Source: Proluteimonas flavola
GTDB lineage: Bacteria > Pseudomonadota > Gammaproteobacteria > Xanthomonadales > Xanthomonadaceae
Direction of reading: 5' to 3'
Assembly (NCBI RefSeq): GCF_021191705.1
Contig: NZ_JAIWPU010000035.1
Coordinates: forward strand, 1-64,000
DNA: 64,000 nt
The notes under the pieces were generated by a model, which had not been told where the DNA came from, made no database searches, and saw nothing but the letters and a program-made list of their open reading frames with translations. The stretch's first letter is position 1; every line of letters starts with the position of its first letter. This document shows positions 36,839 to 44,916 of this stretch, in pieces. The position numbers and the translations under genes were made by a program.

Positions 36839-39800
36839 AGCCCCAGCAGACGACCCAGGCGCTGGAACAGCATCGGCCAGGCGTCGGTGTCGGCAGGGAA
36901 ACGGATAAAGGTATAGCCGCGGTCTTCCCAGGCAGCCTGCAAGTCGCGCGGGGTATCGGGCAGGGCGATGGCGGCGTAGTGATCGGGCCAGTGCAACAAG
37001 GTGAGGCCTTCGATATCCACGCTTGCCGGGGGCGGACCATCCGGCAGATGCGTAGTCGCCGCCTGTCGCCACTGGCCTGCCCAGCCTGACGAGGCTTCCG
37101 GTTCGGGGGGCAGTAAAGGTTCGGCCTCTTGCTGCTGAGCCATGGATTCGACCTGTGCCAGGCGCCAGAGAATGTGAACCGCTTCGGCGTCGCGGCGATC
37201 GATCAGTTCGTGGTCGGGCTGGTTGTAATAGGACAACAGGCAACGGTAGCACCCCGCGACGCAGCGAGTGTCCGGCTGTTCCTGGCGGCTCTCGAACGTC
37301 GGCCATTGGCCACCGTCGACCGGTACGTCGTAGTGCATGATGCGCAACGCGTAGCGCGCCGCCTGTTGCAGCGCCAATGGATCGTTGACCAGCCGGGTAA
37401 GCACGCCTGCGCCGCCTTCGGTCGCTTCATAGAACAGCACGCCATTGCGGTGGCGGAGATCGGGCAAGGCCTCGGCCAGCAACTCAGCCTCTTCGAGCTG
37501 GAAGGCTGCTTCAATGCCACGCTTGAGCGCATGCTGCAGGGTGACGAAGGTCTGTTCATCCCAGGCGCCGCAAGGTTGCAGCAGCAGGGCGTTCTTGTGA
37601 TCCTGGACATAGGGAACAACGCGTTGCGGTGGCAGGCGATCCCCTTCGTTAGCGGTGTTGGCCGAACGACGCTCCTCTCCTTCCCACCACCCCGTCCGGG
37701 AGTTGATGAAGAAGCCGAAGTCATTCGGTTGCCGACGCCGGCGCAATCCCTTGTTGATGCGGGTAATGGTGGCACCGGCACCGTAGCGCAGGGTACATAT
37801 CTCGCCTTCGCTGTCTCTGGCCAACACGGTGCGCACGTCGATGCGGCGATTGCGGATCGCCCAGCGGAAGGTGGTCTGCAGCTCGAAGGCCTGGCGCTGG
37901 CGCTCCTCGTCGTTGGCGGTGATGCGCTCGGTGGGCTCGGTATCGACGTTGTCGATGCGATACAGGCTGTTGATCTTCAGCGCATCCAACAGCGATTGGT
38001 CGCAGGCGTGACAGTCGTTCCAATGGGACTCGAAGTGCGCGGCGCCGCAGTTCGAGCAGATGCGTACTGACTGGGTGCTAAGCGTGCCACCGGCACTGCC
38101 GGGATCATCGGACGACAAGGCAATGCGAGCGCGAACCACCCTGTAGGCACGGCCTTCGTGATACACCAGGCTGCGCGGTCCGAACTCGGAAAGCGCCAGA
38201 AAGCGCGGGCGCTGCAGGAAGGTATTGCCACCCCGCACATCGGCACGACCGGGCACGTAGGCCATCAGCGGCAGCCGCGGAAAATTGTAGCCTGGGAGGA
38301 AGCCCTCGGTGGCCAAATAGCGGTAGGTGTAAAAATCGCTGGAGAAGGAGTCGCGGCCGTGCAGGAGCAGCTCGATCTGATCGGAGGCCTGCCGCCAACG
38401 GCGCTTGGCATCGTCGCGCTCGCGCTTATCGGTGATGGCGTAGTTGTTCAAGGTTTCGTTGGCCAAGCGCTTTTGCCGCTCCGCCGACGTGAATAGATCC
38501 CGCCAGCGATTGAACGCACGATGGAAGGCCTCCGGTGCCGATGCAATGGCGGCCTGAGCATAGGCCTGGCAATCGGTGAACCACGGAGCGCGTTCGGGCG
38601 TCAGGTGTTCCTCCACCATGTGCAGCACGTTGATGGCTTGCCGGGTCGCTTCGGCCGTCACCCCCTCCTGACCCAAGGCTTCGACGATGTGCGCTCGCAC
38701 GGGCAGTTGCGGTACGCCGGGATCGACGATGTTGGAAATCGAGCTGTCGAGCTCCTTGCGGCTGGCGGCCAGCCAGACAGCCTGTAGATGGCTCTGGATC
38801 AGATCCTGGTTGGCCAGATCCAGCAGCGGCGCCTTGACCACGCCATGCACCATGGCGGTGGGGTCACGGAAGAAATACTGGTCATGCGGGCTGCGCGCGG
38901 CGCAGTAGGTCACCACCAGCGCCGCCTGACCACTGCGTCCGGCACGGCCGGCGCGCTGCACATAGTTGGCGGGCGTGGGTGGCACATTCCGCAGGTACAC
39001 GGCATTCAGCGCCGAGATATCCACGCCCAGTTCCATGGTCGGTGAGCAGAACATCAGGGGCAGGAAGCGCGTGGGCTCGCCCTGCTTGTGGGCGATATCG
39101 TGCAGTTCGCCGTCGGTCAATGCTTCCCGCTCGCTGTTGCCGAAGCGAAAGCGGCTTTCGCGCAGCGCACGCAGTTCACCATCGACCTGAGCGGTATGTT
39201 CGCGTGCCTCCAGCCCGAACAGGAAACGATCCCGTTGCCCAAGCATCGCGGCGATGGCTTGGTATTGCTGTTTGAAGAACGCGTTCGGCCGGGTGCCGGA
39301 TGCATCGCCCAGATGGAATCGCACCCGGCCGGCATTGAGCCGAAAGCCCGGTACGTTGAACAGAGTGTGTTCATCCCTGCGAATGAATCCGCCCTCTTGT
39401 GCGGCGCGGATCATGGCGTTCAGCAAGGTCTGATAGTCGGCACGTCGCAGGTTGGCCGCCGCCGGCTGCTCCCATATGGTCGAGCTACGCAGGCTCTTGC
39501 CCAGGGCCGTCTGCAGCCCGCCGCGCAGCACCAGTTCTTCATCCTTGCCGCGCAATGCATTCGCATTGGGAGGCTGAAGGAACAGCCAGCGCCAACCGAG
39601 CAGGCGCTCTTCCCGGCCGATGCCCCATGGGTTGCGCAGCAAGCGCAAGGCTTCGTCCTTACGCTGCTGCAACAGGTTGGGATCGAGGGCGGCGGCATCC
39701 ACTGCCAGCCCTTTGCGCATGTAGTCGAAGAGGCAACGGAAAGCCTTTTCACGCGCCAGTGGCGTCGCGTTTCGCAGCAGGTCAGGCGCTTTGTCGAAAC

Positions 39801-42102
39801 GCACCGCCTCATTGCAGAATGCCTGCAGGCCGGAGTAGTCCGCTTCCAACAACCCCAGTTCTTCCAGGTTCGGATTGGTATAGCGCCAACCACGACGCTG
39901 ATCGAACCAGGCGCGGTACGCGAGCACGAAGCGCAAGGCTTCCTCCGCATCGGCTAGATTCCGACCGACTGATTGCGGTTCCTGCATCCACTCACCCCGG
40001 TGGCTTTCTTCCGGGGTTTCCGTCGTGCTCAGTGGCTGATCGAAGCCCAAGGCCGCTCGCACTGCCGCACCCAGTCCACTGTCGCCCAAACCCGCCGCGC
40101 CAGCTTGTACCAGCGCCCGATAGATGGCGCCGCGCAACAGACTGACGAAGGTGAAATCATTGAAATGGCCCGCCTGGAGCGCTGCATCCTGGCGGTTGTC
40201 AGTGAAGCCGAGCAGTTTTCGCTTGTCCGAGCCAATGGATGGATGGCCGTGCATCCAGCGCAGCGCACTGGTGGTCAGCAGCGTCGTCGCCGAGCTTCGC
40301 CCTTCCGCAGACAGTGCCGAAAGACGATTGCTGTCCTTGCCCTGGGCGCCATGCACCGTGCGGCAACGCAAGCAATAACGGAACTTGCCAGGCAAGAACC
40401 AGGCCTCCTGGCCTCGCCCGACTCTGCCATTGGCTTGAATCGAGAGTTGTTCCGCCTCCAGGCGCTGATGGGTGCGCTTGAACCTCACCTCACCATGTCG
40501 CGTGATCTCGATCCAGGACTCCGGATAGTCCTCTACCTTGCCGTTAAATTCGATGGGATCGTTGGCGTTCAGGGGCAGCAGGAAGCCCAGCCGTTCGCCA
40601 ATGGCATCCTCTTCGACTTCGGAGGCGTCCGTGTCGTCGTCCCGCATTTTTGGCATGTCGTCGATGTCGCGGGCTAGCACCTCCCAACCGGCATCGTCCC
40701 GACGCATCCTGACCGGGTGGTACTCCTGCCCACAATCCCGGCAGAAGTGCGTGGAGTACAACCGTTTTTGCTCATCTCCAGGCAGGAACTGCTGTCCCTC
40801 CAACTCAACGGGGCGTGTCCCTGGGGCATCGAGGGTCGTGAACACGACGCCAGCACCGCTGATGAACTGGTGGAGACGAAAGGCGAAGAAGGCTTTTTCG
40901 CTGCCGTGCCCGTCGGGACGACGACTCTTTTCGGGTTGGGCTGCCAGCAGCAGCATGGCGCGCAGCATGGCACCCGCAATCACTTCATCCCTTCCCGACT
41001 CTTCGGCTAGGCGCTCGGTGGCCTTGGCAAAGGTCAGGGGATTAGCACGAACCCATTTCCCTGCCTGTTCGCGCGTGATGCCAAGGCGTGTTTCCACCCA
41101 GATCGCCAAAGGATGTTGTCGCAACGTGGCATCATCGGCATGCGTGGAAACGCCCGCGTCGATGGCGGCGCCCAGTTGCGATCTGACCGAGTCGGCAGTC
41201 TTGGATGGCTCTGTAGCCCGTTCCAGATCTTCGGTGACGACATTGAAGGGTGATATCTGGGTTGCGAACAACGTGGAGGCAACGGAAGCGACTTTTTGGT
41301 TGCGATCTTCCTGACTGCCGCCCGAAGCCATCGTGGCGGACGTGCCGATGCACTGCAGGTACTCCGGTGCCAGCCGTTCTCGAACGCGCCTCACCAACAT
41401 GGCCACGTCGGCGCCTTGCCGTCCGCGATAGGTATGCAATTCATCCAGCACCAGAAACTGCAGGCCGGCGCAGTTGGCGATCACCCGGCTGTCGGTCTCG
41501 TTCTGCCGAGTCATGAGCATTTCCAACATCATGAAGTTGGTCAGCAGAATGTCCGGCGGGTTATCCCGAATCCGATCCCGCTCCTCCTTGCTTTCCTGGC
41601 CGGTATAGCGCGCGAAGGTTACCGGCCCATCGTTGCCTACGAACTTGATCAGCTCTTCGCGCTGACTGTTGGCCAGAGCGTTCATTGGGTAGATCACGAT
41701 GGCGCGCGTTCTGGGCATGCTGTCGTGGGCCTTGGCGCGCAGCACCGCATCTACGATCGGGATGAAGAAGCACAACGACTTGCCCGAGCCGGTTCCCGTG
41801 GTCACTACGTAACTCTCGCCTCGGTCGGAGAACGCGATCGCCTGTTCCTGGTGGGTGTAGAGGTCAATGGGAAACAGGGCGGCCGTTGCCGTCAGCAATT
41901 CGTTCGTGGCGGCAAGCTGTTGTGTCGAACGCCCCTGGCGATAGCGCGGATTGATCTGTATCAACGGCTCCGGCCAGTAACGGCCGCCGTCATAGGCCGC
42001 ATGAACGCCCGAGCGGATATCTTCCGCCCGAATGGAAGTGAAAGAACTCGCGAACTGGCTATAGTCCTCGATCAACTGGCTTCTGAGTGAGAAAACATCC
42101 AT
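36835..42102 (-). CDS. Giant DUF1998-containing superfamily 2 helicase (DrmA-DrmB-like fusion), 1755 aa
   Basis: The N-terminal helicase core has TTGTGSGKS near 101-109, the Walker B LDELHTYRGRQG near 219, GTSATMAS, and QRAGRAGRSG in the second lobe near 1030. Cysteine pairs suggest zinc sites: CRDCGQE, CLRCRTVHG and CSNCGAAH. The C-terminal 200 residues contain the DUF1998/MrfA signature, CVAGCYRCLLSYYNQPDHE near 1630. In DISARM the helicase (DrmA) and DUF1998 protein (DrmB) are separate genes; here one polypeptide spans both. RBS GAGGAC precedes the ATG, and it starts 11 bases after the Fic stop. Sure of helicase and DUF1998; the DISARM equivalence is inference. Confidence 0.85.
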   Translation of the reverse strand: MDVFSLRSQLIEDYSQFASSFTSIRAEDIRSGVHAAYDGGRYWPEPLIQINPRYRQGRSTQQLAATNELLTATAALFPIDLYTHQEQAIAFSDRGESYVVTTGTGSGKSLCFFIPIVDAVLRAKAHDSMPRTRAIVIYPMNALANSQREELIKFVGNDGPVTFARYTGQESKEERDRIRDNPPDILLTNFMMLEMLMTRQNETDSRVIANCAGLQFLVLDELHTYRGRQGADVAMLVRRVRERLAPEYLQCIGTSATMASGGSQEDRNQKVASVASTLFATQISPFNVVTEDLERATEPSKTADSVRSQLGAAIDAGVSTHADDATLRQHPLAIWVETRLGITREQAGKWVRANPLTFAKATERLAEESGRDEVIAGAMLRAMLLLAAQPEKSRRPDGHGSEKAFFAFRLHQFISGAGVVFTTLDAPGTRPVELEGQQFLPGDEQKRLYSTHFCRDCGQEYHPVRMRRDDAGWEVLARDIDDMPKMRDDDTDASEVEEDAIGERLGFLLPLNANDPIEFNGKVEDYPESWIEITRHGEVRFKRTHQRLEAEQLSIQANGRVGRGQEAWFLPGKFRYCLRCRTVHGAQGKDSNRLSALSAEGRSSATTLLTTSALRWMHGHPSIGSDKRKLLGFTDNRQDAALQAGHFNDFTFVSLLRGAIYRALVQAGAAGLGDSGLGAAVRAALGFDQPLSTTETPEESHRGEWMQEPQSVGRNLADAEEALRFVLAYRAWFDQRRGWRYTNPNLEELGLLEADYSGLQAFCNEAVRFDKAPDLLRNATPLAREKAFRCLFDYMRKGLAVDAAALDPNLLQQRKDEALRLLRNPWGIGREERLLGWRWLFLQPPNANALRGKDEELVLRGGLQTALGKSLRSSTIWEQPAAANLRRADYQTLLNAMIRAAQEGGFIRRDEHTLFNVPGFRLNAGRVRFHLGDASGTRPNAFFKQQYQAIAAMLGQRDRFLFGLEAREHTAQVDGELRALRESRFRFGNSEREALTDGELHDIAHKQGEPTRFLPLMFCSPTMELGVDISALNAVYLRNVPPTPANYVQRAGRAGRSGQAALVVTYCAARSPHDQYFFRDPTAMVHGVVKAPLLDLANQDLIQSHLQAVWLAASRKELDSSISNIVDPGVPQLPVRAHIVEALGQEGVTAEATRQAINVLHMVEEHLTPERAPWFTDCQAYAQAAIASAPEAFHRAFNRWRDLFTSAERQKRLANETLNNYAITDKRERDDAKRRWRQASDQIELLLHGRDSFSSDFYTYRYLATEGFLPGYNFPRLPLMAYVPGRADVRGGNTFLQRPRFLALSEFGPRSLVYHEGRAYRVVRARIALSSDDPGSAGGTLSTQSVRICSNCGAAHFESHWNDCHACDQSLLDALKINSLYRIDNVDTEPTERITANDEERQRQAFELQTTFRWAIRNRRIDVRTVLARDSEGEICTLRYGAGATITRINKGLRRRRQPNDFGFFINSRTGWWEGEERRSANTANEGDRLPPQRVVPYVQDHKNALLLQPCGAWDEQTFVTLQHALKRGIEAAFQLEEAELLAEALPDLRHRNGVLFYEATEGGAGVLTRLVNDPLALQQAARYALRIMHYDVPVDGGQWPTFESRQEQPDTRCVAGCYRCLLSYYNQPDHELIDRRDAEAVHILWRLAQVESMAQQQEAEPLLPPEPEASSGWAGQWRQAATTHLPDGPPPASVDIEGLTLLHWPDHYAAIALPDTPRDLQAAWEDRGYTFIRFPADTDAWPMLFQRLGRLLGL

Positions 42103-42113
42103 CGTCTCGTCCT

Positions 42114-43196
42114 CTATTGATCTTCGTTGATCGTGCTATCAGGGCCGGCTGCCGTAATGCGCTTCCATTTCGCCCCCCGTCCCTTGCCCGTTGATTCGAT
42201 CAACCCTTCCGATTTCATCGCCCGCAGCACCAGCCGAACCATGTCCCGGCTAACGCCTGGGCAGGCTTCTTCGATTTCGGAAATCGAAAACGGCAGACTG
42301 CGCCCCAGCACTTCTGCGCGCACCCGGTCACCTTTGCTGCCGCGGCCACGCTCGATGGTGCCGACACGCTCCTCGAATTCGCGGTAAGCCCGTAGCAAAG
42401 CACCCCAGAAGTAATCGAGCCAGGGTTTGGCGTCGTGCTGCCCCTGATGCCAGCCCTGCGAGCTGGCTTCCAGCGTCTCGTAATAGCCTTCCTTGGTTTC
42501 CTCGAAGATGCGTTCCAGGCTGATGTAGCGACCCACTGCATAGTCGAAGTGGTAAAGCAGCAGCAAGGTCAACAAGCGGGACATGCGACCGTTACCGTCC
42601 GGGAAGGGGTGGATGCACAGGAAGTCGAGCATCGCCAGCGGCACCAGTACCAGGGGGTCGGCCAGGTGCTGGTCCAGCGCGGTCGCGTAGCGCCCGGTCA
42701 GATCGGCCATTGCCATCGGTGTCAGGTGCGCAGCGACTGGTTGGAAGCGCAGACGCGAAGTGCCGTCTGGGTGACGCTCGATGATGTCGTTGTTGGTAGC
42801 CTTCCAGCGCCCGCCCGTTTGTGGCATGTAGCGGTACAGCATGGTGTGCAGTTGCAGCACCACGCCTTCGTTGAAGGGCATGTGCGCAGCGGATTCGTGG
42901 ATCAGCGCCAGGGCATCGCGATAGCCGGCGATCTCTTGTTCGGAGCGACTCTTTGGCGTTGCGTTGCGGATGACCAGGGACTTCAAACGCGAGGGCGCGA
43001 CGACAACGCCTTCCAGGCGGTTGGACGATTCGGTGGACTCGACCACCGCGATCTGGCGTAGGCCTTTCAGGGCTTCAGGCGACTGCGCGGCATACAGCTG
43101 TTGCTTGCCCTGGTACTCGCCCAGTGAGCGCAATGTGGCAGCCTGGGTGCCGTCGAAGCGAAGTGCGGCGAGGTACTCGGGTGTGAGCGAGTGCAT
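42114..43196 (-). CDS. Fic-family protein with winged-helix domain, leader of the DISARM-like operon
   Basis: A 360-residue Fic/DOC protein. The inhibitory motif SSNRLEG is near residue 56 and the catalytic motif HPFPDGNGRMSR near 197. The C-terminal third, FSISEIEEACPGVSRDMVR near 305-323, is a winged-helix domain. An apparently active Fic site with an intact inhibitory glutamate suggests a regulated AMP-transferase. Being the first gene, 11 bases before the helicase, it may autoregulate the operon via the inverted repeat upstream or act as an effector. The same fold, but only distant sequence, occurs in the 18148 gene. Confidence 0.88.
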   Translation of the reverse strand: MHSLTPEYLAALRFDGTQAATLRSLGEYQGKQQLYAAQSPEALKGLRQIAVVESTESSNRLEGVVVAPSRLKSLVIRNATPKSRSEQEIAGYRDALALIHESAAHMPFNEGVVLQLHTMLYRYMPQTGGRWKATNNDIIERHPDGTSRLRFQPVAAHLTPMAMADLTGRYATALDQHLADPLVLVPLAMLDFLCIHPFPDGNGRMSRLLTLLLLYHFDYAVGRYISLERIFEETKEGYYETLEASSQGWHQGQHDAKPWLDYFWGALLRAYREFEERVGTIERGRGSKGDRVRAEVLGRSLPFSISEIEEACPGVSRDMVRLVLRAMKSEGLIESTGKGRGAKWKRITAAGPDSTINEDQ

Positions 43197-43224
43197 GAAA
43201 ATGTGAGCCCAAGCTGTCTAAATG

Positions 43225-43289
43225 GGGTAATCATAGCTTTAAATAGGGCATTGTCCGCAGAAATGCCTCATTTAAAGCTATGATTACCC
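43225..43289. promoter_or_regulatory. Perfect 20-bp inverted repeat before the Fic operon
   Basis: GGGTAATCATAGCTTTAAAT at 43225-43244 is exactly mirrored at 43270-43289. The spacer holds a second inner dyad (GGCATT/AATGCC, at 43247 and 43262). On the minus strand the near copy contains GCTATGAT, a plausible extended -10. The words AAATGGGGTAAT (43220) and AAATAGGGCA (43241) recur exactly, in reverse orientation, at 43391-43402 and 43414-43423. This looks like a set of operators for a DNA-binding repressor, most simply the winged-helix Fic protein. The remainder of the 43197-43508 gap contains no gene. Confidence 0.75.
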
Positions 43290-43508
43290 TGTTTACAGAC
43301 CTTTGCGCAGCCTGACGGCGGGAACACCACGTGCCTGATAGGGCGCTACCGCATGAGCCACGGGCCATAAAGGGGCATTACTACATAAAATTACCCCATT
43401 TAAGCATTGGATTGCCCTATTTCTAGCCGCCTGTTCATGGCGAAAGCAAATGGCAAGGGAATGGCGCACAAGGGACAACGGCCCTAACCAGAAAAGGAAA
43501 GGCCGCCG

Positions 43509-44714
43509 TCACGCCGAGCCGGCACCGATCACCAGATTCCCCGATGGCGCCAGCCTGTCGATGTAGTCCGACCACGCCTGCAACATCTCCCGCCGCTGTT
43601 CGGCGTACTCGGCGCGGTTGTAGACACCGCGCACGCCGCCGATGGTGTGGTTCAGCGCCTTTTCCACCACATCCGAAGGCCAGCCCTGTTCGTGCAGCAG
43701 TGTCGATGCGGTGCGCCGCAAGTCGTGGATGGTGAAGGCGGGGATCTCCTGCCCCTGCAATGACACCTTCAGCGCCTGGTTCAGCGCGTTGCTGGCGAAG
43801 GGCTTGGCCAGGGTGCCACGCCCCGGCAACACCCAGCCGCTGCTGCTGGCCAGCGGCTTGAGTTCCTTGAACAGCGTCTTCGCTTGGGTGGAGAGGTAGA
43901 CGATGTGCGGCTTGCCGGTCTTGGAGTTCTCGACCGGGATGTGCCATTCGCCTTCGTCCAGATGCACGTCCTTCCACTGCGCCAGCATCAGCTCGGACTT
44001 GCGCACCAAGGTCATCAGGATCAACTGGAAGGCGATCTTGAACTGGCGGCGGATGTTGGAGGTCTGCATGGCGCGCAGGAACTGCCGGATCTCGTCCGGC
44101 GTCAGCGCCCGGTCGCGGGCGGCGGCGCGGTAGACATGCCGGATCGGCAGGGCCATGACCGGGTTGGCCTGGATCAGGCCGCAGGTCAGCGCGTAGTCGA
44201 ACATGCGCTTGAGCAGGCCGCGCACCTGGCCGGCGGCGGCGTCGAAGCCTTGCCCCTTCTTGCGCCAGATGACGCTGCGCACGTCCTCGGCGGTAATGTC
44301 CCGAACCGGCTTGCTGCCGATGTGCGGCAGGATGTCCTTTTCCAGGTAGCGGCGCGGCATGGTTACATCCTTGCGGTCGCGTGACTGGATGTCCTTGAAG
44401 AAGCGTTCGGCGAAGTCGGCCACGGTGGCGTCTGCTGCGCCGGCCACCTTCTCCTGCTGCTTTTTCTGCGCCGGAGACTGGCCCAGCGCCACCAGATGCG
44501 CCGCCTCGTCCCGTTTCAGGCGCGCGTTCTTCAGGGTGAGGGCCGGGTACTTGCCCAGAGTGAGCTTCTCGCGCTTGCCACTCAGCCGATAGCGATAACG
44601 CCAGACGATGCTGCCACTCGGCAGCACTTCGACGTACAGCCCGCGATCGTCGCTGACGATGTACGAGGCGTCCCGGGGTTTGAGCGCCTTGAGTGCGGTG
44701 CCTGTGAGAGACAT
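43509..44714 (-). CDS. int: Tyrosine-type integrase of the mnmE-targeting island (P4/CP4-57-like)
   Basis: A 401-residue integrase with the N-terminal arm-binding domain typical of P4-like integrases (LTGTALKALKPRDASYIVSD at the start, GLYVEVLPSGSIVWRYRYR near 25-43). The catalytic domain has Arg in TLVRKSELM near 212 (core Arg), HDLRRTAST near 310, His in ALNHTIGGVRG and the nucleophile Tyr in GVYNRAEY near 365. It stands next to the mnmE 3' end, the expected position for an integrase recombining there. The Shine-Dalgarno AAAGGAGG lies between the arms of a GGACCC/GGGTCC hairpin. Confidence 0.92.
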   Translation of the reverse strand: MSLTGTALKALKPRDASYIVSDDRGLYVEVLPSGSIVWRYRYRLSGKREKLTLGKYPALTLKNARLKRDEAAHLVALGQSPAQKKQQEKVAGAADATVADFAERFFKDIQSRDRKDVTMPRRYLEKDILPHIGSKPVRDITAEDVRSVIWRKKGQGFDAAAGQVRGLLKRMFDYALTCGLIQANPVMALPIRHVYRAAARDRALTPDEIRQFLRAMQTSNIRRQFKIAFQLILMTLVRKSELMLAQWKDVHLDEGEWHIPVENSKTGKPHIVYLSTQAKTLFKELKPLASSSGWVLPGRGTLAKPFASNALNQALKVSLQGQEIPAFTIHDLRRTASTLLHEQGWPSDVVEKALNHTIGGVRGVYNRAEYAEQRREMLQAWSDYIDRLAPSGNLVIGAGSA

Positions 44715-44735
44715 GGACCCTCCTTTGGGTCCATG
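44712..44735 (-). promoter_or_regulatory. Hairpin enclosing the integrase ribosome binding site
   Basis: CATGGACCC and GGGTCCATG are 9-bp arms with a 6-base loop; on the minus strand the loop is AAAGGA, the core of the integrase ribosome binding site, and the ATG is part of the stem. Closing the stem would hide the start. The same GGACCC unit occurs again at 44768 and 44781, so the arms may also be integrase-binding units and the site could autoregulate expression. Confidence 0.6.
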
Positions 44736-44765
44736 GAAGCCAATCAGTCAAGCCATTCGGAGAGA

Positions 44766-44792
44766 TTGGACCCATATATGGACCCGAATAGC
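44766..44792. repeat. Island-end repeat, right copy (GGACCC units)
   Basis: TTGGACCCATATATGGACCC followed by GAATAGC. It matches 21 of 27 bases with the repeat at 22845 and is in the same orientation, about 110 bases inside the island from the mnmE end. It is placed like an arm-type site of the integrase. The other parts of the 44736-44898 gap show no gene. Confidence 0.55.
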
Positions 44793-44898
44793 GATGGCTT
44801 CGACTGTATCACCGAATCCTTCAGAAGACAAAAATCCCTTTATTTATGAGGCTTACAGGCACATCAGCAGACTTCAGTGGAAGTCCCTGGACCCCACC

Positions 44899-44916
44899 TT
44901 ACTTCCCGATGCAGAA
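44899..44916. repeat. Attachment site at the mnmE 3' end (attL-like)
   Basis: TTACTTCCCGATGCAGAA; on the minus strand TTCTGCATCGGGAAGTAA, the last six codons of mnmE. It differs at two positions from the SGI1 attB core TTCTGTATTGGGAAGTAA as I recall it. This conserved end is a known integration target of SGI1-type islands. Confidence 0.75.

Larger units (their letters stand above)
17911..44916. mobile_element. Composite genomic island integrated at the 3' end of mnmE
   Basis: The island runs from the mnmE stop codon (44899-44916) to a diverged copy of the same 18 bases at 17911-17928, with a third copy at 22767-22784. All three lie in the same orientation. The integrase gene sits next to mnmE, as in SGI1-type islands that use this gene's end. 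Codon use and GC are lower and less uniform than in flanking core genes, and cargo is accessory: two Fic proteins, RhuM, STY4528-type replication protein, a HigA-type regulator, a second recombinase and a DISARM-like operon. No conjugation genes are visible, so transfer would need help in trans. Confidence 0.75.

Noticed and set aside
34553-36916. 787-codon plus-strand frame opposite the SNF2 helicase
   Set aside because: Antisense shadow; no motif, and the helicase motifs are complete on the other strand.
36839-37306. Upstream in-frame extension of the SNF2 helicase
   Set aside because: It lies inside the end of the 1755-aa gene, is Arg/Pro-rich and lacks similarity, whereas ATG 36838 is coupled to the preceding stop.
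42114-43196. Reading the Fic gene as part of a Fic toxin/antitoxin pair (FicTA)
   Set aside because: The inhibitory SSNRLEG motif is within the same protein and no separate small antitoxin gene lies beside it.
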